A stretch of 64,000 bases of DNA from Lentzea pudingi. GTDB lineage: Bacteria > Actinomycetota > Actinomycetes > Mycobacteriales > Pseudonocardiaceae. Shown one piece after another: positions 1 to 9,548 of the stretch (position 1 is its first letter; every line of letters begins with the position of its first letter). The notes under the pieces were generated by a model, which did not search any database, was not told where the DNA came from, and was given only the letters and a program-made list of their open reading frames with translations. Position numbers and translations under genes: made by a program. The stretch is from positions 151,931 to 215,930 of the forward strand of contig NZ_BMNC01000011.1 of the NCBI RefSeq assembly GCF_014646255.1. The letters are read 5' to 3'.

Positions 1-13
1 CACCTGGCTCCAG

Positions 14-3000
14 CTATCTGTTGATGACCGTTCGGTTGATCACACCACTCGAGCTGTATGCGTAGATGTGCACTGCTGCCGGTATGCCCATGTCAGGACC
101 GGTGTGTTGGGTGTAGATCGGGGTCACCGCGTAGTACACCCTTTCCCCTCGCCTGACGCGCCGGGCGACCTCGTCCTCGATGCTGCGCATCTCCCTCTGG
201 TTGGCGTAGGGGTACAGCGGCACGAAGTTCTCCGGCTTGGTGTTGCTGCCGCCGAACATCCGCGCGATGAGGTGGCCGCGGTCCATCCCGTCCTTGAACC
301 CAGGCGGTGTGAACCTCGCGCTCTCATCCCGTTCCCGCACCTGGCCTACGAGGCACGCCTCGGCGCCCGTCGCGCGATCGTGGCGGTCCAGGTTCTGGTA
401 GATGACATAGCTGACGGTGCCAGCGGTCGCGGCCGAGCAGTCCCGTGCGCCTCGGGCGTAGTCGATGCTGCGTTCCTGCGTCTGCGGCTCTGCGCCGGAC
501 TGGGTGAGCGTCGTGAGCAGGACTCCGAGCAACCCGAGCCTGCTCAAGCCGCCCGAAGGCCTGGTGGACGGCGGGGCGACAGGCGTCGGATGCTGTGTCG
601 CCGGAAGGGTTCTCGGCTGCTGGTAGGCCAGTACCCCCAGCGACGCGAGCTGCTGCGGGCTGTACTTCCCGCTGATGTGACCGCCCTCGGAGGGATCGAT
701 GCCGCAGTCACCGAGGTACCCGAGGCAGTAGCCGGGCTCGTCCTCAGGACGGTGACCGTCGAGCTCGACACCAGTGATCGGGTTGCCGCCGACGAACGCG
801 TAACGGTTGCTGGTGAACGGATCGTTGCCCAGTTCCATATCGGACAGAGCGCCGTTGTACATGTCCCTGGTGAGGAACCGGTTGAGGTTCGGGCTGTAGT
901 CGCGGAAGCCCATGTCGTAGGAGTTCGAGGACGGATCCCAGCGCTTGCCGTTGTAGCGGTAGAAGTTGTACGGCGTCTTTCCGGGCTGCTGTGCGTCCGG
1001 CTTGTCGATGCCGGTGAAGGCCTCCTTGTCGTCACCACCGTAGGCGGTGTAGCCGTACGTCGCCTTCGTGTCGCCGTTGTCCTTGGTGAGGGTTTCGACG
1101 TCGGTGTGCGGGTTGTAGCCGTAGTAGGAGTCCTCAGCCACCTCGGGGCCAGCGCCGTCGGTGTCCTTCTTGATCTGCGACAGTCGCTGCCCGAAGGCGT
1201 CGTACGAGTACGTGCGCTGCAGCTGTCCGGCGATCTCCTCCGCGACCACCTTCTCGCTCAGCCCGAGGTAGGCGAAGTCGGTGGTCTTGCCGTCCTCGGT
1301 CTTCGACGCCGTGCGGTCCAGCGGATCGTAGGCGTAGGACGTGGTCTTCATCCCGCCGGACGGCTGCTTCTTGCTGTGCTTGGTAGTCCGGTCGAACCCG
1401 TCGTAGCCGTATGACTCGATGATCTGGTTCGCCGCCGTCACCGTGTCGAGCCTGCCGAAAGGGTCATACTTGTAGGACGAGGTCACGCCCTGGGCCGACG
1501 CCGACAGCAACCTGTTGCGGTCGTAGCCGAACGTCGTCGTCGTGCCGTCGAGCGTCTGCGTGACGACGTTGCCGTTGGCGTCGTGGACGTAGTTCTCGGT
1601 CTCCAGCACCGCGCCCGCGGCCGACTTCTTCGTCTGGTTCCGCAACCGTTCCAACGGGTCGTAGGTGTATTCGCGCACCTCATCGAGGTAGGCCGACGCG
1701 TTGTCCGCGTTCTGGATCTTCGAGGCGTCCTTGGCCCGGTGGCCGTTGGGGCTGTAGTCGATCAGGTGCTGAGCGACCAGTGCGCCACCGGACTTCGACT
1801 CGACCTGCGACGCGAGCGCGCCGTCGAAGTGGTAGCCGTAGACCACCTTGTTGCCGTTGGGCTTGACTTCCTCCTTGATCTGACCGCGATCGGTATAGCT
1901 GTAGGTGGTCATCTTCGCGGCGCCGCCGGTCTCGGTGTTCTTCACCCACTCGACCAGGTCTCGCGGGTCGTAGGAGAACTCGGCGGTCTGCTTGTCGTGC
2001 TCCCTGGTCTTGGTAGCGCCGTTTTCGTTGTAGGAGAACCTTGTCGTCGCCTTGACTGCGTTCGCCAGCTGCTCCTCGATCTTGGTGAGCTGGTTGAGCC
2101 CGTTGTAGGTCAACGCGTACGCATCGAACTTCGCTCCGGGTGAGGAGTCCGTCAACGAGGTGAGGTTCCCGTTGGCGTCGTACCCGTGGGTGAATGTCTT
2201 GTCCTCGTCGTCGGGATCCGAGCTGTTGTTGCGCACCAGCTTCACGGCGTCCGCGAGCACCGTGCCGTTGGCCTGATCGGTCAACGTGATCTTTGCATCG
2301 TGCCCCGTGGTGAACGCGAAGCTGCCGATGCTGAACCACTCGCCGCCGCGCTGGGTCTGGTCCACCGCGACGGTGGTGGTAGTCGTTCCCGTCTCGACCT
2401 TGTAGGGCGCGTCCGTAGCCACTCCATCGACGTTCGAGGGGTACTTGACGAAGACCTCGTAGCTACCGTCCTGCGGGATGACGGGTTTCCAGGTGAACGT
2501 GGTCGCACCGGTGCCGCGCGCCGTGCTGCGGTAGTCGTAGCCCTGGAACCCCTTGCCGCCGCTCGTGGCGGTCGGCCAGTTGCCCGTGAGCTCGATGAAA
2601 CCGGTGTCACTGTTGTCGGTCAGCACGACGTGGAGCCCGACCGGCACACCCTTGTCCGACCGTGACTTCAGTTTGCCGTCGGGAAAGAAGTCCCACGTCA
2701 TGGTCCGGCCTGACGAGCCGCCGGCGCTGGTGAGTGTGCGGGATGCCTGGTGGCCGAGTGGGCTGTAGTCGTAGGACGTGGCGATGTCCCACGGGTCGGT
2801 CGAGCTGCGGACCCAGCCGTTGTCGAAGTAGTTGTACCTCGTGGTGTTGCGGATCGTCTGGCCCTGAGACGGCGGCGCGCTGACCTCCTTGATCCTGCCG
2901 ACCGAGTCGTAGGTGTAGGTCATCTTTTCGGGCGTCTTGTACTGCGCGTCGTCCTTGTCGAACGGCGTTAGCTTCTCGATGGGACGGTTCAGCTTGTCGT

Positions 3001-6000
3001 GCACCGTTTGCTGGACGAAGTCGTCCGCGTCGTCGGTGGTTTCGACGCCGCGCGGTGTGATGACGCGGGTCTGGTTTCCAGCCTCGTCATACTCGAACTT
3101 GGTCACACGGGTGACGCCGGCCTTGTGCGGGACGTGCGCCTCGGTCACCTTCGCCCGCGCGTCGTACACGAGTGTCGTGGTGTGGTTCTCCTTGTCGCGC
3201 TTGGAGGTGACGTTGCCGTCCTTGTCAAAGCCGATGTGTTCGACCTTGCCTGTCGCGTCGACCGTGTCGACCTTGCGGTGGTTGAGGTCGTAGGCGAACT
3301 TCGTGGTGTAGTCGTTCTGGTCGGCCGTGGCGTTCTTCCTCGGGTCGACCACGGTGATCAGGTTGCCGACCCGGTCGTAGCTGTAGTCGATCCTCTTGTT
3401 GTCGGCGTTGGTGGTCGACTTGAGCTGGTAGATCTCGTCGTAGTCGTACTTCGTGACGTAGTCGTCGGCGATAGCCGGTGTGAGGGTTCCCAACGGCTCG
3501 GTCTCGGACTTGAGGTTGCCGAGCTTGTCGTAGGTGAAGATCGTCTTGCGTTCCGGCCCGGTCGGAGTGTCTTTCGGCGCGGTCGTCTCGAACGGCCGGT
3601 CGTTCTTGTCGTAGACGGCCGTGGACACCGAACCATTCGGCGAGGTCGCCTGGGTCACGTTGTCGTTGACGTCGTACACGGGGGCTGGTGTGACAATGAA
3701 GTGGCCGGCGGCCTGGTCCTTCGGAACCTTCATCTCCAGCGGACGACCGAAGGTGTCGTAACCGATGGTGGTCGTCTTACCGAGGGCGTCAGTCGTCGAG
3801 AGGACGTTGCCACGCACGTCGTAGGCGGAGTTCGTCTCGTTGTTGTACGGATCCCTGGTCTTCTTCGGATAGCCGGTCGGGTCGAAGTCCAGGAACACGG
3901 TGGTGTTCTCGTTGGCGTCCGTGGAGGTCTGCAGCTGACCGAACTGGTCGTAGGCGTAGACCGTCTTGTAGTCGTCCGGCGACGGAGTCGGTACGCCCTT
4001 CGGGTCGGTGATCGACGTCAGATTTCCCTTGGCGTCATAGCCGAACGCCCATGTGTGCCCCTCCGGCGACGTCTTCGAGCTGAGGTCGGCGACGTAGCCG
4101 TTCAAGGACGTCTGGTAGTTCAACCTCGTCGCGGGCCAGTTGTTGGCCACGGACTCCGCGTCCCGTTTCGAGGTCGGGTAACCAGTTTTCGGATCGTAGG
4201 TCCACGTCGAGACCGCGCTGTTGTCCTCGGTCAGCTTGATGACGTTGTTGTCCGCGTCCCAATCCATCTGTGTGGACTGGTTCTTCGCGTTGGTGGTTTT
4301 GACCGGACGGCCGAAACCATCCGTGCGGTACTTCGTCTGGCGGTTCTCCGCGTCAGTGACCGTTGTCTCGATCTCGGAGCCCGAGTGACCGTCCGGGTCG
4401 GTGTAGGCGAGGTTCGTGGCGAAGTCGAGTCGGTCGGTGATCGTCTTCGCCCGCCACTTGCTGGTCAGCAGTGGGGCGTCGTAGTAGGCGAGGTCCGTTT
4501 CGTGGGTGCGCGGGTCGGTGACCTTGACCAGCTTGACGTTGTTGATGCCCAGGCCGACGTCGTAGTCGAACTTGAACGTCTTCGGTTGGGGCGATCCCGC
4601 GCCGTCCACAAAGGATCTGAGCAGGCCCAGGGTGTTGTAGTTGAACTGGATCGTGCGGCCCGAGATGTCGCGTACCGACTGGAGCTTGTCGACGAGCTTC
4701 AGATTGTGCGTCTCGCCCCAGCGCCAGTAGTCCAGCGTGAGCGTCTGACGACCGGCCGGGTCGGTGACGTAGGCGAGGTACTTGCACGGCTTGTTGAGGC
4801 CGATGGACCAGCGTTCGGTGTAGGTGAAGCGCTGCTCGTTACCGTTGCGGTCTTTGATCGCGGTCAGGTAGCCATCGGTGTCGAACAGGAACTCGGTGCG
4901 GTCGGGGCGGGTCATCTTCCACCGCCGCGACTTCTCCGCCTCACCGTCGCGCTGCAGGTACAAGTGAACGCCTGCGGGGCTGTCGTAGGTCCACTTCGCC
5001 GGGTCAAGGCTGTTGTTCTTGTTCAGCTCGAACTTGTGCGATGTGCCGTCGCCGTCGGGCAGTGTCACCGTCAACGGGTGGCCCGGCAGCAGAAGCGGGG
5101 TCATCTCGAGGTTGGCGCCCAGCCTGACCAGACCGCTGGCAGCGAGTGACCAGCCCTGGCCGACCGCGGTCGACGAGGTGTCCATGCTGTTGTAGGTCAT
5201 GCGCATGAACGTGTTCAGGCCGCGGCCTGGGTTGCTGAACGCGTCATAGGACCAGACCGCGTTGCCCGCGAACTGGTTCACCAACAGGTTCGAACCCGCG
5301 CCCGTCGCCTTGCCGGAGTAGGAGTAAAACTTCTCCAGGCCGAGCTGGTTGGACGTGGGGTGCTCGACGGTCACGTTCTGCTGCAGCACCGGGATTCCGC
5401 CTGTGTCGGACAGCCAAGTGTTGTTGGTCTTGTCGCGCAGGTCCCACTTCAGGATGAACTGCTCGCGCAGGTTGGCGATGTCCGCGATCACCGGCGCCCT
5501 GACCTTCGCCTGCAGAGTCACGGTTTCGCCTGGCTTGACGTCGTGCGGCAGCGCCGTCTCCCGGCGGTTGTCCGGGGTCGTGATGTCGGTGAGGTCGGGC
5601 CTGTTCCAGCGGTAGGACAGAACCTGGTCGGTGGCCTTCCACGTGGATGTCGTGGTGTTGGTGACCGTGACCGGGATCGTGTACTCATCGCTTGGGATCA
5701 TCCGGATCGCCGGGGTGTCCGGGGCGTAGTAAGTCATCATCGCGGTTGGCTGCGTGTAGGTGACCGTCAGCTTCGGTCGCAGGTGCGGTTCGGCCGCCTC
5801 ATCGGACAGGAACAGCACGCGCTGAGTGGCGTTCTCGTCGCGCAGCTTGATCTGGTAGCCATGGTTGGTGGCTACGTTGCCGATCCACCCCTGGGCGGTC
5901 GCGGTGACGTCCCAGATGTGCCGGTTCGGGTCGTTGGTGATGCCGGTGACATGGTCGGTTGCCGCGGCGAAGTCGCCGCCGGGCGTGGTCCACCCGCTGT

Positions 6001-8113
6001 TCCACGTGGTGTGGTTCTCCACGAAGGACTTCGTCAGTGGGTGGGCGTCGAACGTGCCGCCGGCGCCGGAGGAGTAGAAGCCCCACAGGGTCATCTCGGC
6101 GTTCGTGATGCGCGCGTCCGCTGGAATCTGCGACAGGTCGCGGAACTTCACGACCGCGCGCGTCTTGCCGTAAGTCTGCGAACCGGTGCCGGCCATCAGC
6201 CACGGCTGGCCGCCCAGCATGTCCAGATTCGTGGTGTTCTGCGTCGACGAAAGCGTTGCGTCGTCCGCACCGCCACGCAGCACCTGAGTGACGAACCCCG
6301 CCTTGGGCAGGCGCACCAGCTGCGTCGGGCCCGGAATCACTGTGCCGTCACGGGTTTTCACCGCGACCATGTAGTAGTAGGCGCTGCCGAACGGGTCCGG
6401 CGAGTCCGCGGGGGTCGGCCGGGCAGTCGTGTCGGCGAACGATGTGGCGCTGGGCTCCAGTGGCGCGACCAGGGTCGACTCGCCGGGCGTGAACGCCTGG
6501 AACACCGTGCGGTGCACCTGGTACTCGACCAGGTCGTCGCCGGGATCATTCGGGTTCGGGTCCTCGTAGGCGCCCCAGTTCAGCTCCGCCCCCGTCGCGG
6601 TGATCTTCGTCGGGGCCTGCAGGTCCGCGCTCGGGCGACCGTAGGTGAGGATCAGTTTCGGGGTGTTCTGGGTCTCGCCGTTGTAGGCGAACTCCGCGGC
6701 GTGGTAGATCGCGCCGCCCTTGCCGAGCCCTTCATCCCTGGCCTTGACCATCAGGCCGTGGTTCGGCGACGAGCCGGACACCCACTGCTGCGCAATGTTG
6801 CGGACATCCCACTCGTGCCAAACGTTCGCGGTCTGCGCCTGCTTCGTCGCCGTCGACAGCGCTTCCTCGGCGAATGCGCCGTTGGCCGAGTTCCACGTCG
6901 CGGTGTCTTCGTTCCAGCCCTGCGTGACCCGCCGCACTTCGTGCACGTTGTTGTTGGCAGCGGTGTGCAGCTCGGAGTCGTAGTACAGCCGCAGTTTCGC
7001 GCTCTCCAACGCCGTGCCCGCCGGGACGACGGACGTGTCGAACTTGATCAGCGTGCGGGCCGTACCGAGATGGTCTGTGCCCACCGACAGCTGGTAGCTG
7101 CTGCCGTCGTTGCGGTCCGGGGTGTCCGACCAGATCTGCACGTCCTGCCCGGTCGTCGGGGTGGGTTGCAGCTTGATCGTCGGGTCGATCGTGACCGGGT
7201 AGCGCCGCTCCTTCGCGCCAAGCCAAGCCTGGTCCGCCTTCACCGTGACGGTGATCCTGCCGCCCTCTTGGGAGACGGTCTGGGTGACCTTGTCGCTCCA
7301 CGCCCTGCCGTGCGGCGACTTGCGGTCCGGCAAGCTGTCGAACATGAACGGCCTGGGCATCGTGAACACCGGCGGCGCGTCCGGGTTCTCGAAGAACCCG
7401 ATCACACCGCCAGGCAGCTCTCGTGCCGTCACACCGGCAAGGTCCAAGGTGAACCTGTAGGTCGCGTCCTTGGGCGCCTTGGCCAGGACGATCTTCTCCT
7501 TCAGCGCCTCGCTCGTGACCTCGTACACCAGGTCCGCGCCGTCCAACGCCTTGGCGTAGGTGACCTTGTCCCTCTCCACCTTCGGCGTGACACCGGTCGG
7601 GGGCTTGTCGATGCCCATCGCGATCCGCCTGCCACCCACCTCGAACCGGGCCAGCTTGTCGCTCCTGTCACCGAACAGGCTGGTGAAAGCGTTGGTGTCA
7701 TTGACAAAGCGGTACCCGTCGCGCGGCCTCTCCCGCACTGTCCGGTCGGCGTCCGGCCGCGAAGAGACCTCGACCTCGAGCTGGCCGTTGGACATCTGGA
7801 ACACACGCTGCGACGGGGTACGCTTCTCGGTCAGCTCACGAACCCGCTTCGGCGGCTCAGGCTTCGGCTGCTGTTGCTGCGGCAGCGGTCTCGGCGCTGC
7901 CTCAGCCTCAGGGCGCAACCAGTCCACGATCGTTTGCCAGATCCCCAGGTCTGGCAGCTTGCCTGGGCCGTTGATCGGCGATCCCGCCGGGAGGCCGGCC
8001 ACCGCCAACGCTGTCAGCGACAACACGATCAGAAGTTTCTTGGGCAGCCTGAACCCACGTGACGACCGCACGGCACCCCCCGGTGCAAAGACGCCGGGAG
8101 CCACCACCCCCAC
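14..8113 (-). CDS. Secreted Rhs/YD-repeat polymorphic toxin with C-terminal DNA/RNA non-specific endonuclease domain
   Basis: 2,699 residues from a GTG start. A basic N-terminus and hydrophobic segment (about residues 25-45) form a signal peptide or anchor. Two DNRLRE-type beta domains follow (about 310-495 and 610-790), then a long array of YD repeats (many GYDxxGR/YDxxGNL units). A golvesin-like carbohydrate-binding-type insert sits near 1835-1955. The Rhs core closes with the RFLTRDMYNG and NRYAFVGGNPITGVELDGH signatures near 2410-2450. The variable tip after the core carries MDRGHLIARMFGG followed by an Asn/Pro-rich stretch, the DRGH motif of the His-Me finger NUC/endonuclease_NS family, with the His as predicted general base. 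Rhs shells encapsulate and deliver C-terminal toxins against competitors. The cognate immunity gene would be expected just downstream, left of base 14, and is not visible. The many long open frames antisense to it are shadows. Confidence 0.92.
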   Translation of the reverse strand: MGVVAPGVFAPGGAVRSSRGFRLPKKLLIVLSLTALAVAGLPAGSPINGPGKLPDLGIWQTIVDWLRPEAEAAPRPLPQQQQPKPEPPKRVRELTEKRTPSQRVFQMSNGQLEVEVSSRPDADRTVRERPRDGYRFVNDTNAFTSLFGDRSDKLARFEVGGRRIAMGIDKPPTGVTPKVERDKVTYAKALDGADLVYEVTSEALKEKIVLAKAPKDATYRFTLDLAGVTARELPGGVIGFFENPDAPPVFTMPRPFMFDSLPDRKSPHGRAWSDKVTQTVSQEGGRITVTVKADQAWLGAKERRYPVTIDPTIKLQPTPTTGQDVQIWSDTPDRNDGSSYQLSVGTDHLGTARTLIKFDTSVVPAGTALESAKLRLYYDSELHTAANNNVHEVRRVTQGWNEDTATWNSANGAFAEEALSTATKQAQTANVWHEWDVRNIAQQWVSGSSPNHGLMVKARDEGLGKGGAIYHAAEFAYNGETQNTPKLILTYGRPSADLQAPTKITATGAELNWGAYEDPNPNDPGDDLVEYQVHRTVFQAFTPGESTLVAPLEPSATSFADTTARPTPADSPDPFGSAYYYMVAVKTRDGTVIPGPTQLVRLPKAGFVTQVLRGGADDATLSSTQNTTNLDMLGGQPWLMAGTGSQTYGKTRAVVKFRDLSQIPADARITNAEMTLWGFYSSGAGGTFDAHPLTKSFVENHTTWNSGWTTPGGDFAAATDHVTGITNDPNRHIWDVTATAQGWIGNVATNHGYQIKLRDENATQRVLFLSDEAAEPHLRPKLTVTYTQPTAMMTYYAPDTPAIRMIPSDEYTIPVTVTNTTTSTWKATDQVLSYRWNRPDLTDITTPDNRRETALPHDVKPGETVTLQAKVRAPVIADIANLREQFILKWDLRDKTNNTWLSDTGGIPVLQQNVTVEHPTSNQLGLEKFYSYSGKATGAGSNLLVNQFAGNAVWSYDAFSNPGRGLNTFMRMTYNSMDTSSTAVGQGWSLAASGLVRLGANLEMTPLLLPGHPLTVTLPDGDGTSHKFELNKNNSLDPAKWTYDSPAGVHLYLQRDGEAEKSRRWKMTRPDRTEFLFDTDGYLTAIKDRNGNEQRFTYTERWSIGLNKPCKYLAYVTDPAGRQTLTLDYWRWGETHNLKLVDKLQSVRDISGRTIQFNYNTLGLLRSFVDGAGSPQPKTFKFDYDVGLGINNVKLVKVTDPRTHETDLAYYDAPLLTSKWRAKTITDRLDFATNLAYTDPDGHSGSEIETTVTDAENRQTKYRTDGFGRPVKTTNAKNQSTQMDWDADNNVIKLTEDNSAVSTWTYDPKTGYPTSKRDAESVANNWPATRLNYQTSLNGYVADLSSKTSPEGHTWAFGYDAKGNLTSITDPKGVPTPSPDDYKTVYAYDQFGQLQTSTDANENTTVFLDFDPTGYPKKTRDPYNNETNSAYDVRGNVLSTTDALGKTTTIGYDTFGRPLEMKVPKDQAAGHFIVTPAPVYDVNDNVTQATSPNGSVSTAVYDKNDRPFETTAPKDTPTGPERKTIFTYDKLGNLKSETEPLGTLTPAIADDYVTKYDYDEIYQLKSTTNADNKRIDYSYDRVGNLITVVDPRKNATADQNDYTTKFAYDLNHRKVDTVDATGKVEHIGFDKDGNVTSKRDKENHTTTLVYDARAKVTEAHVPHKAGVTRVTKFEYDEAGNQTRVITPRGVETTDDADDFVQQTVHDKLNRPIEKLTPFDKDDAQYKTPEKMTYTYDSVGRIKEVSAPPSQGQTIRNTTRYNYFDNGWVRSSTDPWDIATSYDYSPLGHQASRTLTSAGGSSGRTMTWDFFPDGKLKSRSDKGVPVGLHVVLTDNSDTGFIELTGNWPTATSGGKGFQGYDYRSTARGTGATTFTWKPVIPQDGSYEVFVKYPSNVDGVATDAPYKVETGTTTTTVAVDQTQRGGEWFSIGSFAFTTGHDAKITLTDQANGTVLADAVKLVRNNSSDPDDEDKTFTHGYDANGNLTSLTDSSPGAKFDAYALTYNGLNQLTKIEEQLANAVKATTRFSYNENGATKTREHDKQTAEFSYDPRDLVEWVKNTETGGAAKMTTYSYTDRGQIKEEVKPNGNKVVYGYHFDGALASQVESKSGGALVAQHLIDYSPNGHRAKDASKIQNADNASAYLDEVREYTYDPLERLRNQTKKSAAGAVLETENYVHDANGNVVTQTLDGTTTTFGYDRNRLLSASAQGVTSSYKYDPFGRLDTVTAANQIIESYGYDGFDRTTKHSKKQPSGGMKTTSYAYDPLDRTASKTEDGKTTDFAYLGLSEKVVAEEIAGQLQRTYSYDAFGQRLSQIKKDTDGAGPEVAEDSYYGYNPHTDVETLTKDNGDTKATYGYTAYGGDDKEAFTGIDKPDAQQPGKTPYNFYRYNGKRWDPSSNSYDMGFRDYSPNLNRFLTRDMYNGALSDMELGNDPFTSNRYAFVGGNPITGVELDGHRPEDEPGYCLGYLGDCGIDPSEGGHISGKYSPQQLASLGVLAYQQPRTLPATQHPTPVAPPSTRPSGGLSRLGLLGVLLTTLTQSGAEPQTQERSIDYARGARDCSAATAGTVSYVIYQNLDRHDRATGAEACLVGQVRERDESARFTPPGFKDGMDRGHLIARMFGGSNTKPENFVPLYPYANQREMRSIEDEVARRVRRGERVYYAVTPIYTQHTGPDMGIPAAVHIYAYSSSGVINRTVINR

Positions 8114-8681
8114 GGTGATCGGTCAACCACCCAGCGTCACCCCAAAGGGACGCTAGCTAACGAGCAACTCACACCCTAGAACCAAACGGCGCAATCACTA
8201 CCGCCATCCTTCGCCGCACACGGCGGCGTATCTAGTGGCTCGGTAGCGGGAGACTCCTTCTCCTCGATACCGGAGAAACCTCACGTCGAACCATGGAGCG
8301 ACACGGAAACCAGACCAGGCTAGCGAGCAGGTCGCCAGCTCCGGCGAGCGTTTACGGCTGTGTCGGCGGCCAGTGAAATGACCTGGCGCTGATTGCGTCT
8401 GCGCCGTGAGGCGCTGTTGATTCGAGTGGAGGTGGAAGACCTTCATCACTTGCCTGTCGCAGCAGGTGGGTGGAGCTGAGGGCAGCCTGATCCGGGTGGT
8501 GCCGGGGATGGCGGGAGCAGCCCTGACCAAGCCGGGACGTGTCAGCACTGCCAGATGGTGCGGGTCCGGCGAGCGGGACGGAAAGGATACGCGAGGAACC
8601 GGCGTTGTTACGTGTCAACGGCGCGCGAATTGTGGATCTGGCACGGTTTCAGTGATGGCCCTCCGTAGTTGATCATGTTGT
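8114..8681. other. Intergenic region between Rhs toxin gene and ISL3 remnant
   Basis: About 570 bases without a convincing gene. Open frames on both strands have arginine/proline-rich translations without recognisable motifs. It must hold the promoter of the leftward Rhs gene. A hairpin with arms CGCCGC and GCGGCG lies near 8216-8232, about 105 bases upstream of the Rhs start. The rest may be debris of the mobile elements to the right; I could not assign it to any element. Confidence 0.5.
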
Positions 8682-9275
8682 GTGTTGATCACCGAGTTGC
8701 TCGGTGTCGTGTTCCCTCAGTTGCTCGATGTGCGGATCGAGAACGTGTTCACCGCTGGCAGGTCGGTGCGGATCCAGGCGAGCACTCAGGATCAGGACGT
8801 CGCGTGTCCGGCCTGCGGGTTCGTGGCGCGCCGGGTGCATAGTCGCTATGAGCGTCGGCTGTCGGACCTGATGGTCGGTGGCCGTGAGACGCTGGTTCAC
8901 CTGCGGGTGCGGCGCTTGTTCTGTGGCAATCAGGACTGCTCACGTGCGACGTTCGTCGAGCAGGTTGCCGGGCTGACCACCAAGTACGGTCGGCGCAGCA
9001 TCGGCTGGGTGGCGTGCTGCGCCATATCGCGCTGGCGCTCGGCGGCAGGGCCGGCGCGCGCCTGGCCGCTCACCTCGCCACCCACGTGAACCGGATGACT
9101 CTGTTACGGCTGGTGCGGGAACTGCCGAATCCACGGACCAGCGCACCGAAGGTGCTGGGCGTGGACGACTTCGCGCTACGACGCGGGCACGTGTACGGCA
9201 CGGTGCTGGTCGACATTGAATCCGGGCGCCCGATCGACGTGCTCGGCGATCGCACCGCCGAGACATCCCTGGAAG
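8682..9275 (+). pseudogene. ISL3-family transposase remnant (frameshifted and 3'-truncated)
   Basis: The first part, from a GTG at 8682, begins MLITELLGVVFP and contains the CPACG...C zinc-binding N-terminus and HSRYERRLSDL region typical of ISL3 transposases. Reading frame is lost at about 9003-9014. The next frame resumes with the expected family sequence [17 protein letters not shown] and the DDE-domain start [17 protein letters not shown], then LGDRTAET. Similarity stops at about 9265-9275, where IS110-like sequence begins on the other strand. Roughly the N-terminal half of a normal ISL3 transposase remains, so it cannot be active. One frameshift could be a sequencing error, but the truncation cannot. 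Confidence 0.82.
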
Positions 9276-9487
9276 TTAGGCGGCTCGCTCAGGGCGGTGC
9301 GCCCAAGCGGTGGCTTCGTCGTAGGTGGTGCGGGCAGCGAGGCAGCCGTGAAGGACCCCGACAAGACGGTTGGCGACGTGTCTCAAAGCGCGTTGTGTGG
9401 CACGCCTCGAGCACGTTGCCGGTCGTAGTACGCCCGCGCGCCTGGTGAACCGCGCAGGGCGCACATGGCCTGGTCCCAACTGGTCAT
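9276..9487 (-). pseudogene. IS110-family transposase C-terminal fragment (frameshifted)
   Basis: Reading leftward from 9487 the frame gives [21 protein letters not shown] and runs to HNAL before a TGA. Shifting one base restores [31 protein letters not shown] and a TAA at 9276-9278. Both blocks match the conserved C-terminus of IS110-type (Transposase_20) proteins, so this is one fragment with a single-base frameshift at about 9375. It abuts the truncated ISL3 remnant, suggesting insertion next to or into it followed by deletion. No catalytic N-terminal DEDD domain is present. Confidence 0.75.
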
Positions 9488-9548
9488 CGGTCACCTCATC
9501 GGAGTGCGCGGGCGAACCTCGTCGCCCGGCGAGCGGAGGATCAGCTGG

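Noticed and set aside
68-8156. Several long open frames antisense to the Rhs gene (up to about 900 codons)
   Set aside because: They are mirror frames of a high-GC gene, rich in Arg/Val/Leu without motifs; the Rhs frame has clear domains throughout.
8198-8672. Short open frames on both strands between the Rhs gene and the ISL3 remnant
   Set aside because: No ribosome binding sites or recognisable motifs; composition looks non-coding.
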